Assembly (NCBI GenBank): GCA_009377495.1
Contig: WHTZ01000003.1
Span: 124,001-188,000 of the forward strand
From: Luteitalea sp.
Lineage (GTDB): Bacteria > Acidobacteriota > Vicinamibacteria > Vicinamibacterales > Vicinamibacteraceae
Reading direction: 5' to 3'
Length of the DNA: 64,000 nucleotides
The position numbers and the translations under genes are program-made. Below, piece by piece: positions 28,714 to 37,684 of this stretch; position 1 is the first letter of the stretch, and each line of letters begins with the position of its first letter. The notes below the pieces were generated by a model. That model saw only the letters and a program-made list of their open reading frames with translations. It was not told the DNA's origin and did no database searches.

Positions 28714-28760
28714 GCGACATTTTCGCCGAAGCGCGAAGCGCGAAGGCGAATGGGGGTGCT

Positions 28761-29090
28761 GTGGCTCAGAGCTCGACTGATGTGATCCAAGGAACGCTCG
28801 ACATGCTGATCTTGAAGACGTTGAGCCTCGAGCCCATGCACGGGTTCGGCGTCTCGCGGCGGATCGAGCAGGTGAGCCGGGGTGTGTTCAAGGTGAATCC
28901 GGGATCCCTGTTGCTGGCCTTTCGCCGCCTCGAGCGCGAAGGCGTGGTCGCCGGCGAATGGCGCGTGACCGAGAACAATCGCCGCGCGAAGTTTTATCGT
29001 CTGACCGGCCGGGGCCGCCGGAAGTTGGAGGGCGCGAATCGCGATTGGGAACGGCGTGTTGCGGCTATCGCGCGTTTAATGCAGGCGTGA
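28761..29090 (+). CDS. PadR-family transcriptional regulator
   Basis: This 109-residue protein has the full PadR winged-helix fold: VIQGTLDMLILKTLSLEPMHGFGVSRRIEQVS, then GSLLLAFRRLEREGVVAGEW and NNRRAKFYRLTGRGRRKLE. PadR proteins are dimeric repressors, and in Acidobacteria they are routinely paired with ADOP permease genes, as here. The GTG at 28761 was chosen because GGGGG precedes it and the domain begins directly after; the longer frame upstream lies inside the ADOP gene. The ligand is unknown. Confidence 0.9.
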   Translation: MAQSSTDVIQGTLDMLILKTLSLEPMHGFGVSRRIEQVSRGVFKVNPGSLLLAFRRLEREGVVAGEWRVTENNRRAKFYRLTGRGRRKLEGANRDWERRVAAIARLMQA

Positions 29091-29098
29091 GCGGACTG

Positions 29099-29188
29099 CA
29101 GGAGCGTCTCACCAAGTCGGTCTCGCACCCGCCCGGCGAACTCCGCGACCGCGGCCGCATCACGGGGCGTTAGGCCGCTCATAGTCAT
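29099..29188 (-). pseudogene. Possible N-terminal fragment of a nucleotidyltransferase
   Basis: About thirty codons from ATG 29188 (SGLTPRDAAAVAEFAGRVRDRLGETLL) resemble the first helix of MNT-type nucleotidyltransferases, just before the catalytic GS motif. The GS motif and everything after it are absent. The fragment ends where the convergent PadR gene ends. The remaining bases to 29446 show nothing convincing. Confidence 0.3.
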
Positions 29189-29446
29189 GACTGCTCATGA
29201 TAGCGCAACCGCCGCGCGTCATGCCCCGCCAGAACGCGTGGAGCGGCTCATTCCGCTGTAGGCGCGCAGCCAGGCTACACTCGAGACCTCGCCATGCCCG
29301 CATCCACGTCTACTTGCTGACCCGGGAGGAATTCGAGGCGTGGCACCATCGGATAAGGACGGGACCATCACCGTGCGGAGCGCCCTTTTTCTTTCGCAGC
29401 CTGTCGCGTAGGTATGGTCGCCTCTGGCGAGCAATGAGGAGGTCCG

Positions 29447-30136
29447 GTGAGCTACTTTCGTCGATGGTGGTCTGAACGCTTTGGTGCTGCCGAAGAGTCC
29501 AAGGAACCCTCGCACCAGGCCGACGAGGCGGAAGCGCAACCATCGGTACCGGGCATCCGCATCGAGGTCAGCGGCGACAGCGCAATGGCCACTGTTGACC
29601 TGGACGAATTCGGACCCGAAGCGCAGCCGTTGATCATGGAGGAAATGGTCCAGCAGTCCGGACTACCGATTTTCAAAGGCACCGTCGAGCACGGTTATGC
29701 GATGCGTGCGGTGGATTCCCACCTACGGTGCCCGCGCTGCGAGGCGGAGACACGGCAGCAGATAGCGCATTTTATCTACGCCACTGACATCGCCCCGCGC
29801 GTCATGTTGGCCCCGGCTGGTTACTTCTGCACCGCCTGCCCAACCGTCATCGTCGACGAGAATCTCATTGCGGTCGGGTTGAAAGAGGGCTATAACTTTC
29901 GCGCCGTGGTCGGCGTGGATTACGCTGGAGAAAGGGAGCCCGACTTGTTCAGGACGTGGAATGGTCATGAGCCCATGTACATCCTCGACGAAGAGGGCCA
30001 GGTGATGGATTTGGTAACAGGCGACCAACGCCATTCCAAGGGTCGCGCGCATCGGAGGCTCGCAGGTCGGCACTCGACCGTCAGCAAACGGCGTCGAAAG
30101 ATGGCCCAACAGTCTCGCCAACGTAATAGGCGATGA
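29447..30136 (+). CDS. Conserved-type hypothetical protein with two CxxC pairs
   Basis: This 229-residue protein has an acidic N-terminus, then a domain with CPRCEAETRQ (about residues 93-96) and CTACPTVIVDE (about residues 126-129). The two CxxC pairs are spaced like a zinc ribbon. A basic, disordered C-terminus (many R and K) could bind nucleic acid. The GTG at 29447 has AGGAGG four bases upstream. It is followed 12 bases later by a small membrane protein. I do not recognise the family; the zinc-ribbon call rests on cysteine spacing only. Confidence 0.7.
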   Translation: MSYFRRWWSERFGAAEESKEPSHQADEAEAQPSVPGIRIEVSGDSAMATVDLDEFGPEAQPLIMEEMVQQSGLPIFKGTVEHGYAMRAVDSHLRCPRCEAETRQQIAHFIYATDIAPRVMLAPAGYFCTACPTVIVDENLIAVGLKEGYNFRAVVGVDYAGEREPDLFRTWNGHEPMYILDEEGQVMDLVTGDQRHSKGRAHRRLAGRHSTVSKRRRKMAQQSRQRNRR

Positions 30137-30148
30137 GCGAGGAGCACT

Positions 30149-30436
30149 ATGACCACCGAGATCCGCCAGACCAGCGTCACTGCCGTCATCAGTTTGGTGT
30201 TCGGCATTGCCTGCTGGGTCCTGCTGCCGCTCGTCGGCGCGATCGTCGCGGTCGTGACTGGTCACGTCGCGCGCAGCGAGATCCGACGCGCGCCCGACCG
30301 CCTCGAAGGCGACGGTCTCGCCCTGGCCGGGCTCATCCTCGGCTGGGGACACCTGGTCCTGGCCGTCGCTGTGCTCCTGTTCGTGTTCCTCTTCCTCGGT
30401 GGCATCGCCTTCTTCACCGCGCTCGTCCACCACTGA
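30149..30436 (+). CDS. DUF4190-type two-helix membrane protein
   Basis: This 95-residue protein has two strong transmembrane stretches (about residues 8-35 and 60-90) separated by a cytoplasmic loop [28 protein letters not shown]. That loop is the DUF4190 hallmark. AGGAG lies five bases before the ATG. Function is unknown; such proteins sit in the inner membrane, often in small operons. It probably shares a transcript with the CxxC protein upstream. Confidence 0.82.
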   Translation: MTTEIRQTSVTAVISLVFGIACWVLLPLVGAIVAVVTGHVARSEIRRAPDRLEGDGLALAGLILGWGHLVLAVAVLLFVFLFLGGIAFFTALVHH

Positions 30437-30504
30437 ACGGCGGTCCGCGGCCAGCGGCACGGAAGATCCGCTCGGGCCCCTCGACGTCGCCGGTCGTTGG
30501 CGGC

Positions 30505-31449
30505 ATGATCAGCACCATGCGTCAGAGTTACCCCGTGCTCGCCGTGGGGCTGTGTGCGGCCGTCCTTGGTGTCTCCGCCTGTAGGCCTGCCCCGGAGGAG
30601 GCGATCGAGCCGCAGGAGGTGATCGATCGGGCGCTGCGCCTGGATCTAGACGGCCAGCACGACGAAGCCGTTGCGCTGTATCGGAAGGTTCTCGAGCGCA
30701 CGCCGGAGTCCTTCGATGCGCACTACGGCATCGCGCGTGCCCTGGACCTGTCGGGTCGGTACGACGAGGCGCGTCGGCACTTCGCGCGGGCGATCGCGCT
30801 GGCGTCGGACGGTGCCAAGGACCAGGCGCTGCGCATGATGGGGGTGTCTCGCACGTTCGTCCGTGACGCAACAGGCGCCGCGACCTATTTTCGGCAGGTC
30901 TTCGATCGTCGCGTGGCGGCCGGCGATGTTGGCGGCGCTGCGGAGGTGGCGAACGAGCTCGGTCGCGTCTATCTCGAGCTTGGCAACCCGGCCCGCGCAT
31001 ACCAGTGGTATCGAACCGGATACGAGATGGCTGCGCGTGAGCCCGACCGGCCGGCTGCATTGATCGAACTGGTGGAGTTGCGCTGGGCGCACGCGCAGGC
31101 GCGTATCGCGGTCCGTCGAGGAGACGCGTCAGAGGCGCAGCAACAAGCGGCAGTCGTCAAGGCCTTGCTCGACAAGGGCAGTAACCCGGACCAGCGGATC
31201 CACTATCCGTATCTGCGTGGGTATATCAACTTTCATTTGCAGGATTATGAGGGCGCGATCGCCGAGCTCCAGCAGGCGGATCAGGAGGATCCGTTCATCC
31301 TGCTGCTGCTCGCCCAGGCGTTCGAGCACTCGGGGAAGACCGATCGCGCCCGCGACTACTACCGCCGCGTGCTCGCGTCGAGCTCCCACGCCGTGACGAA
31401 TGCGCTTGCGCGCCCGGTGGCGCGTCAGAAGCTCGGGCAGGACGACTGA
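30505..31449 (+). CDS. TPR lipoprotein
   Basis: This protein of about 314 residues has a lipoprotein signal (lipobox GVSAC) and five or more TPR-like units (HDEAVALYRKVLERTPESFDAHYGIARAL is cut from the first two). Charged helices without catalytic motifs make up the rest. It is probably anchored in the outer or inner membrane as a protein-interaction scaffold. The start could be ATG 30505 or ATG 30517; neither has a strong ribosome-binding site. The longer upstream frame overlaps the DUF4190 gene and is rejected. Confidence 0.82.
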   Translation: MISTMRQSYPVLAVGLCAAVLGVSACRPAPEEAIEPQEVIDRALRLDLDGQHDEAVALYRKVLERTPESFDAHYGIARALDLSGRYDEARRHFARAIALASDGAKDQALRMMGVSRTFVRDATGAATYFRQVFDRRVAAGDVGGAAEVANELGRVYLELGNPARAYQWYRTGYEMAAREPDRPAALIELVELRWAHAQARIAVRRGDASEAQQQAAVVKALLDKGSNPDQRIHYPYLRGYINFHLQDYEGAIAELQQADQEDPFILLLLAQAFEHSGKTDRARDYYRRVLASSSHAVTNALARPVARQKLGQDD

Positions 31450-31456
31450 ACAGGTT

Positions 31457-31928
31457 CTAGCGCCAGTGCCTCAGGAGCACGACGAACGTGAGATAGTGCG
31501 TCACGAGCAAGGCAGGTACCCAGAACGCGGGAATCCAGTACGCCGGCCCCATGTAGCGTTCTGCTTCGAAGATCGTGGCGAGCGTGATGGCTGCCGCGAG
31601 ATCTACCGTGCCCTCGATGTTGAACACCCACACGAGAGTCTTGGCGCTTCTACGATTTGCGGCCACCGCAGGAATGGCCACCAGCGCGAACACCGCCGCA
31701 AGCAGGTCCCCGAGAGCGGCGGGATAGGTGAATTGCTGCGGAATGCCCAGGTAGGTCGCTCCAGGCGTGAGAAACATCAGTCCCAAGTGGCGGAAGCCGT
31801 GTAGCAGCAAAAATCGGCAGCAGCACGGCGCGCGGCCCGAGCGCATCGAGCCTCGGCACGACGTACAGTCTTGCAGCGATCCAGAAGACCAGTGTGCTGA
31901 GCAGCAGATTGACGGTCAAGATGTTCAT
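31457..31928 (-). pseudogene. Four/five-helix membrane protein broken by a homopolymer frameshift
   Basis: From ATG 31928 the frame reads NILTVNLLLSTLVFWIAARLYVVPRLDALGPRAVLLPI. It is then interrupted at a run of five A (31809-31813, T on the coding strand). Removing one base restores LLLHGFRHLGLMFLTPGATYLGIP and the rest of a clean hydrophobic protein ending LLRHWR at 31457. The whole is about 156 codons with four or five transmembrane helices. A single-base indel in a homopolymer may be a true mutation or a sequencing error. The family was not identified. Confidence 0.7.
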
Positions 31929-32100
31929 TGCAGTTTCGCCCCCTGTTTCGCCGAGCTCCAGAAGTCGCACGCCTGGCGATCCCTGGTAGGCTTCATGGCA
32001 TTCTGACGCGGCGCTCACAGCATTCTGACGATCCTCTTGCAGCCACGCCACCGCAGGCCTCCCAGGGCGCCGTACGATGGCCCAACACTGGGAGGCGACA

Positions 32101-33234
32101 ATGCGCAGACATCTCGTGTGGCTTGGCTCCTTGGCGCTCGCGACCGCCCTACTCGTGGCCGTCGACGGCGCTTGTGCCCAGCCAGCCACGCCAAGCCAAC
32201 AACCAACGGATGGACAACCTGCGCAGGCGTTCGAGGCGTTGACAACGACCGGCGAACGCGTGTCATTGGCCACGCTGCGCGGCAAGGCGGTACTGCTCAA
32301 CTTTTGGTCGCCTACGTGACCGATCTGTGTGGGGGAGTTGCCCCTGCTCAAACGGATTCGTACCGACTTTGAAGACGAAGGCCTCGTCCTCGTCAACGTC
32401 TCCGTCGATCGCAACTGCGATCGGACGCGCAAGATGATTGCCGACCGCAGCCTTGACTGGCCTCAGGTGTGTGACGGCGGCGGTTTCGAGGGTGAGCTCG
32501 CGCGCGCCTTCAGCGTGGACGGCACGCCCACCCAATACGTCCTCAACCGCGAGGGGCGCATCGTCAGCAAGGTGACCGCCCGGCTGCTGCGCACGGCTGT
32601 CGCCACGGCCTTGGCCGGCGCGTCCGGCAGCCGTGTTCCGAGCGACGTGCTCCGCGAGGAGTCTCGACGCGACCGCTGGCAGCGGCCCGACGACGTCCTC
32701 ACCGCGCTCGGCGCGAAGGAGGGCGCAGCCATCGCGGACATCGGTGCGGGCCGTGGGTATTTCACCGCGCGCATCGCCGACGCGGTAGGGTCGGCCGGAC
32801 GCGTCTACGCCGTCGAAATCGATCCACGGGAGATCGAGCGGCTGACCGCGCGGGCCACAGCCGAGCGGCGCCCGAATGTCAGCGTGATCGCGGGCAAGCC
32901 GGATGACCCGCGCCTTCCGGAGGGTGCGCTCGACGCCGTCCTCATCGTGAACGCATATCACGAGATTGAGCACTACACCGCGATGCTCGAGCATCTCCAC
33001 CGGTCGCTCAAACCCGGAGGCCGGCTGGTGATCGAGGAGCACGTGGCAGACTCGCGGCGCGCCGCCGCGCGCGAGGAGCAGGTGCGAAGCCACGAGATTG
33101 CCCCGGCCCTCGTCGAGCGCGAGCTGCGCGCGGCCGGATTCGATCAGATCGAGCGGCGCGAGCCCTTTACCCGCAACGAGGAGGGCGACGCGCGCTGGCT
33201 GATCGTCGCGCGCCGGCCCGCGGAAGCCAAATGA
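32101..33234 (+). CDS. Candidate selenoprotein: exported redoxin (U-x-x-C) fused to a SAM-dependent methyltransferase
   Basis: GGGAGG lies five bases before ATG 32101. Codons 1-26 form a signal peptide and about residues 37-175 a TlpA/redoxin thioredoxin fold. At codon 73 an in-frame TGA (32317-32319) occupies exactly the first redox cysteine: FWSPT-U-PIC, where relatives have CPPC. The frame then continues with GELPLLKRIR, VNVSVDRNCDR and GTPTQYVLNREG. From about residue 195 a class I methyltransferase follows (ALGAKEGAAIADIGAGRGYF, then KPGGRLVIEEH) to the stop at 33234. Total length is 377 residues if TGA is read as selenocysteine. A hairpin lies 11 bases after the TGA. The alternative is a nonsense mutation TGC/TGT to TGA; a restart at GTG 32329 would lose the export signal and the active site. 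Confidence 0.75.
32331..32344 (+). promoter_or_regulatory. Possible bacterial SECIS hairpin after the TGA codon
   Basis: Four G-C pairs (32331-32334 with 32341-32344) enclose the loop GAGTTG. The stem begins 11 bases after the TGA at 32317-32319, the same spacing as the upper SECIS stem in E. coli fdhF. Short GC stems are common in GC-rich coding DNA, so the spacing and the shared AGTT loop with 43668-43685 matter more than the stem itself. Confidence 0.5.
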
Positions 33235-33276
33235 AACGTATAGCAGGTTGCGGTGAGTCAGCGTGAGGAGGATCAC

Positions 33277-35856
33277 ATGCGGCGTTCCATCGTTGTCGTG
33301 CTCGTGGCGTGTCTCGTGCCGGTTTTGGTGAGTGGCCAATCCCGGCGGCCCTTGACACCAGACGACCTCTTCGAGCTCGAAGCGCTGGGTGATGTCGCGA
33401 TCTCGCCCGACGGCGAGTGGCTGGCCTACGTGTTGAAGCGACGGAAAGCGGAGGCGCGGCATCACAAGCTCGATTTTCTCGACGGCAACGATCGTGGAGA
33501 CGTGTGGTTGGTGTCGACGCGGAACGGCTCGCCTCGCAACCTGACCGACGGCGCCGTGGACGGCAGCGGTTACTGGGCACCCGTGTGGTCGCCCGATGGG
33601 CAGCGCCTGGCGATGCTGTCGACCAAGGGCAACAACGTGTTCCTCTGGGTGTGGGAACGTGCCAGCGGTCGACTGTCGCAAATGACCGACCGAGCGGTCG
33701 ATGGGGCGTCGTGCGAATGGACGTCGAATCACGAGATCGTCTGTCCCGTCCTGCCGGCCGGCGAGAAGCCCACGCGCATGACCGTGGAGGTTCAAGCGGC
33801 CGAAACGGCCATGACAGAGTGGCCCAAGGCCTGGGCAGGACGGGAAGCCACGGCGAGCGTCATCGAGAGCGGCGTGCCGGCGAGCTTCGACAAGCGACCA
33901 CAGGGGGATCTCCTCGTCATCGACTGTTTGGACCCGCCGCTCGACCCGGATACGGTTGCGTCGAGCTCGCTGGTGACGGGCTTCTTCCGCGAGCTGCAGG
34001 TGTCACCTGATCGTGCGCACGTGGCCTTCCTGAAACAGGTTGACATCATCCAGCCCGATCCGGCGCGATTGCTGACGCATGCCATCGAGGGCCGGTACCA
34101 GGTCGGCGTCGTGTCGGTCGAGACCGACACCTTGCATCCTGGTCTAGACCGGGTGGCGCGCGCCTATCCGGGCTCCTTTCGCTGGTCTCCCGATGCATCG
34201 GCGCTCGCGATCGTAGGCCACGAGGACCGATCACCCGATGCGCCTGCAGCCGTCTTCCGCTACCGCATCGCCAGCGAGTCGCTCGAGCGGTTGACGGGCA
34301 ATGATCTCGAAGTGGTCGCCCCGTCCGGGTACATGGGGCCCTCGGCCACGCTCCAGTGGACAGCAACGAACCACCTGCTGGTGTTCGCGAAGCCGAAGGA
34401 GCAGACCAGCTCGGGGTCTGGCGAGGCGACCGACGCGTCTCTCGAGCCAACGTCGCGGTCGGAGAAGGATTCGACGAAGTCGCGACGCGATTGGTACCTT
34501 GTGGAAAGCCCCGGGCGTCAGCGCAACCTCACGTCCGAGGTGAAGACACCGCCGACCGAGCTTCTGGCCGAAGCTGGTGGCCGGACGTTCGTGGGTCTGG
34601 CCGAAGGCGACATCTTGCGGATCCGCGCGAGCGTGGGGCCTGTCACGAATCTGACCGATCAGTTCGAGCCCAAGATCTCCGCGATCGTCTGGCCCAGCGG
34701 ATCGGGGGCGGCCTCGCGCGAGGTCTCGCAGCTCATCGTCTTGGCGCGACGCGACCCAGACAAGAATGACAAGAAGGGTGATGCCGGTCGCACGTCCGCG
34801 CCGTTGGAGCCGGACACGCTGTATCGGCTGGATCTGCGATCGAATCGGATCACGGCCATGAAGGTTCCTTCCCCCGAAGCGACGTTGGCCGGCTTCGACC
34901 CAGACCATGACGTCGCGGCGATGACCGCCGTTGATCGCACGGGCACGTATTTGTGGACATCGCGTGCCTCGCTGACCGAGACCACGCCCATCGTGGAGAC
35001 CAACGTGCGCCTGCGTGAGGTCGCTGAAGGGGAGGTCAGGCAGATTGCCTATCGCAGCCTCGATGGACAGGATCTGAAAGCCTGGATTCTGCTCCCGCCT
35101 GGCTACACGGACACCGAGCGCTATCCGCTCGTGACCTGGGTGTATGCCGGATCGATGGCCGGAGACAAGCCGAGCTCCCTCGCGCGCATCAACAATGGCT
35201 TGGGCCTCAACCTGCAGTTGCTCGCCGCGCACGGCTACGCGGTCCTGTTGCCCAGCATGCCGCTCGAGCCCGAAGGCTCGCCTTCCGATCCGTACATGGA
35301 GCTCACAAAGGGCGTGCTACCCGCGGTGGACAAGGCGATCGAGCTGGGCATCGCGGATCCGGACAAGCTCGGCGTCATGGGGCAAAGCTTTGGTGGGTTC
35401 AGCACCTACGGTCTGATCACACAGACCCGCCGCTTCAAGGCTGCCGTGTCCCTGGCGGGTCTCTCGGACCTCGCGGCGCTCTACGGGCAGTTCGATGTAC
35501 GCTTTCGGTACGAGCAGTATCCGCACGAGCCGTTGTTTCGCATGTCGCTCGCCGAATCCGGGCAGACGCGCATGGGCAACCCCCCGTGGAAGGATCTCGG
35601 CCGCTATGTTCGCAATAGCCCGCTCACCTACGTCGATCGCGTGACGACGCCGTTGATGATTATTCAAGGCGATATGGACTACGTCGCGATCCAGCAGGGC
35701 GAGCAGATCTTCACCGCGCTGTATCGCCAGAACAAGCGCGGGACCTTTGTCCGCTACTGGGGTGAGGGCCACGTCGTCGAATCTCCGGCGAATATCCGCG
35801 ACATGTGGCAGCGGATCTACGCGTGGTTCGATCAGTTCTTTGTGAACGACGAGTAG
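33277..35856 (+). CDS. S9 family (prolyl-oligopeptidase-like) exported serine peptidase
   Basis: This 859-residue protein has a signal peptide (residues 1-21) and an N-terminal beta-propeller-like region with PD40-type repeats (ISPDGEWLAYVLKRR; WSPDGQRLAML). The C-terminal alpha/beta-hydrolase peptidase domain has the nucleophile in GQSFGG (Ser704), Asp801 in GDMDY and His832 in GEGHV, so the triad is complete. It probably trims short peptides in the periplasm. GAGGAGG precedes ATG 33277 by six bases. This class of peptidase is abundant in Acidobacteria. Confidence 0.94.
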   Translation: MRRSIVVVLVACLVPVLVSGQSRRPLTPDDLFELEALGDVAISPDGEWLAYVLKRRKAEARHHKLDFLDGNDRGDVWLVSTRNGSPRNLTDGAVDGSGYWAPVWSPDGQRLAMLSTKGNNVFLWVWERASGRLSQMTDRAVDGASCEWTSNHEIVCPVLPAGEKPTRMTVEVQAAETAMTEWPKAWAGREATASVIESGVPASFDKRPQGDLLVIDCLDPPLDPDTVASSSLVTGFFRELQVSPDRAHVAFLKQVDIIQPDPARLLTHAIEGRYQVGVVSVETDTLHPGLDRVARAYPGSFRWSPDASALAIVGHEDRSPDAPAAVFRYRIASESLERLTGNDLEVVAPSGYMGPSATLQWTATNHLLVFAKPKEQTSSGSGEATDASLEPTSRSEKDSTKSRRDWYLVESPGRQRNLTSEVKTPPTELLAEAGGRTFVGLAEGDILRIRASVGPVTNLTDQFEPKISAIVWPSGSGAASREVSQLIVLARRDPDKNDKKGDAGRTSAPLEPDTLYRLDLRSNRITAMKVPSPEATLAGFDPDHDVAAMTAVDRTGTYLWTSRASLTETTPIVETNVRLREVAEGEVRQIAYRSLDGQDLKAWILLPPGYTDTERYPLVTWVYAGSMAGDKPSSLARINNGLGLNLQLLAAHGYAVLLPSMPLEPEGSPSDPYMELTKGVLPAVDKAIELGIADPDKLGVMGQSFGGFSTYGLITQTRRFKAAVSLAGLSDLAALYGQFDVRFRYEQYPHEPLFRMSLAESGQTRMGNPPWKDLGRYVRNSPLTYVDRVTTPLMIIQGDMDYVAIQQGEQIFTALYRQNKRGTFVRYWGEGHVVESPANIRDMWQRIYAWFDQFFVNDE

Positions 35857-35938
35857 AGACCTCCGTGGACCATAGTGTCATGTAGACCACACGATCCCGG
35901 CAGGTAAGGGCCACCGTTTCCCGAGAAGGGGCATCGCT

Positions 35939-37684
35939 ATGAGTGAGCCGAACCGTCCTGCACGCCACGCTCTTTTCCCATGGCGCTGGCACAGCGTCGT
36001 CGGCGGGCGGAGAGCGCGGCCTGCGTTCGTCTTGCTGCTGCTCGGCGGCGCACTCGCGCTTAGCGGCGTGCTTGCCTACGAGGCTCAACACGCCGCACGC
36101 TCGCATCGGACAGCGGCGGAGGCCGTGTTACGCGATTACGTCTCCTTTGCAAGTTGGGAGTTTGCGCGGCTGGCGCGCCGTGACCTCGAATCGGCGCTCT
36201 CCGGAACGATCGCACCGGTGCTCTGTGCTGCCGCTGACGACCTGGCTCTCGAGGAGTCCACGATTCGCGCGGCGGTTGCCCGCGCTTCTGCCGAGTGTGA
36301 CTGCGGAGTGTTCGCCGCGGCGCACGGATTCTTCCGGTTGGACGCTCGCGCGGATCGGCTGGCTGTGGCGGGCGCCACCCGACCCGAGGAGGCGCGCGGC
36401 TGGCTGGCCGCCATTCGACGGGCGGACACGACGGGGCCGGGAAAGGAGCACGCGCTGTTCCTCGTGCCCCTCGACGATGGCGTGCGTGTCGTCGGGGCCT
36501 TGGTGCGAAAGGACCGCGGCGGTCAAGGCGCCGTGCACGAGGTTGTCGGATTCGAGGCCGACACGGCGGCGGTCGCGCCCGTCTTCGAGCGCATCCTCGA
36601 ACGCGAGCCGCTGCTGCCGCCGTCGCTGACCGGAGACGTTGTCGACAACTCCATGATCGCAGTGCAGATGACAGACGCCGGCGGCCGAGAGCTCTATCGC
36701 TCGCCGGAAAGCACCACCTCGGAGCTCGCGGCCACAGGCACGCTCGGCACCGAGCTCGGGGGTCTTCGCTATCACCTCAGCCTGCGGCCGGATGCCGCCG
36801 ATCGGCTCGTCATTGGCGGCTTGCCGGCTTCGCGTATGCCGTTCCTCGCTGGGCTCGTGCTACTGGCGGTCGGGCTGGTCGTGGCCGCAGGATTTCAGCT
36901 CCGGCGTGAGTTCGAGCTGGCGCGGCTCCGATCGGAGTTCGTCTCCAACGTCTCGCACGAGCTCCGGACACCACTCGCGCAGATCCGGATGTTCACCGAA
37001 ACGCTGCGGCTCGGCCGCGTGCGATCGGATGCGGAGCGCACGCGATCCCTGGAGATCGTCGAGCGCGAGGCGCGCCGGCTCGGGCAGCTCGTCGAGAACG
37101 TCCTGCGATTCTCGCACGCCGCCGTGCCGAGCGCTCGGCTCACGCGGGAGGCGATACCCCTCGGGCGCCTGACAGCCGAGGTGGTCGAAGGCTTCGCCCC
37201 ACTGGCGCTGCCACACCGCACGCGGTTCGAGACACGGCTAGACGACTCGGTCGTCGCGTCTGTCGATCCGGGCGCGTTCCGGCAGATGCTACTCAATCTT
37301 CTCGACAATGCGGTCAAGTACGGGCCGGTGGATCAGACCGTTGTCGTCACGGTCATGGCGTGCGGAGACCATGTGCGCCTGCTGGTCGAGGATCAGGGCC
37401 CCGGTGTGTCCGAGGAAGACCGAGACCGGATCTGGGAGCCATTCCGGCGTGCACGCGGCAAGGCCGAATCGGTTCCTGGCACTGGCATCGGGCTCGCCGT
37501 CGTGCGCCAGCTCGTCGACCTTCATGGCGGCCGGGTGTGGGTGGAGCCTCGGCCAGGCCGCGGGGCAAGGTTCGCCGTCGAGCTGCCGGGCACGTTGCGC
37601 ATGGCGACTGCCGATCGGAGTGAGACCAACAGCGTGCCGGACCTTGCCGCTCGTCCTGCCGGCGACTGGAAGGCGTCTGCATGA
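35939..37684 (+). CDS. Sensor histidine kinase
   Basis: This 581-residue protein has transmembrane helices near residues 28-46 and 300-320 around a periplasmic sensor of about 250 residues that matches no domain I recognise. A cytoplasmic HisKA domain follows with the phospho-acceptor in SNVSHELRTPL (His340). The HATPase domain has the N box LLDNAVKYG, G1 VEDQGPGV and G2 GTGIGLAVVRQLVDLHGG. It autophosphorylates and passes phosphate to the response regulator whose start overlaps its stop (ATGA, 37681-37684). The signal is unknown. Confidence 0.94.
   Translation: MSEPNRPARHALFPWRWHSVVGGRRARPAFVLLLLGGALALSGVLAYEAQHAARSHRTAAEAVLRDYVSFASWEFARLARRDLESALSGTIAPVLCAAADDLALEESTIRAAVARASAECDCGVFAAAHGFFRLDARADRLAVAGATRPEEARGWLAAIRRADTTGPGKEHALFLVPLDDGVRVVGALVRKDRGGQGAVHEVVGFEADTAAVAPVFERILEREPLLPPSLTGDVVDNSMIAVQMTDAGGRELYRSPESTTSELAATGTLGTELGGLRYHLSLRPDAADRLVIGGLPASRMPFLAGLVLLAVGLVVAAGFQLRREFELARLRSEFVSNVSHELRTPLAQIRMFTETLRLGRVRSDAERTRSLEIVEREARRLGQLVENVLRFSHAAVPSARLTREAIPLGRLTAEVVEGFAPLALPHRTRFETRLDDSVVASVDPGAFRQMLLNLLDNAVKYGPVDQTVVVTVMACGDHVRLLVEDQGPGVSEEDRDRIWEPFRRARGKAESVPGTGIGLAVVRQLVDLHGGRVWVEPRPGRGARFAVELPGTLRMATADRSETNSVPDLAARPAGDWKASA

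Noticed and set aside
32263-33795. 510-codon minus-strand frame opposite the redoxin-methyltransferase and peptidase genes
   Set aside because: The sense strand has two clear genes with ribosome-binding sites and domain motifs. The antisense frame is His/Arg-rich without features.
34231-35232. 333-codon minus-strand frame opposite the S9 peptidase
   Set aside because: Arg/Gly-rich text with no motif, covered by a confidently assigned sense gene.
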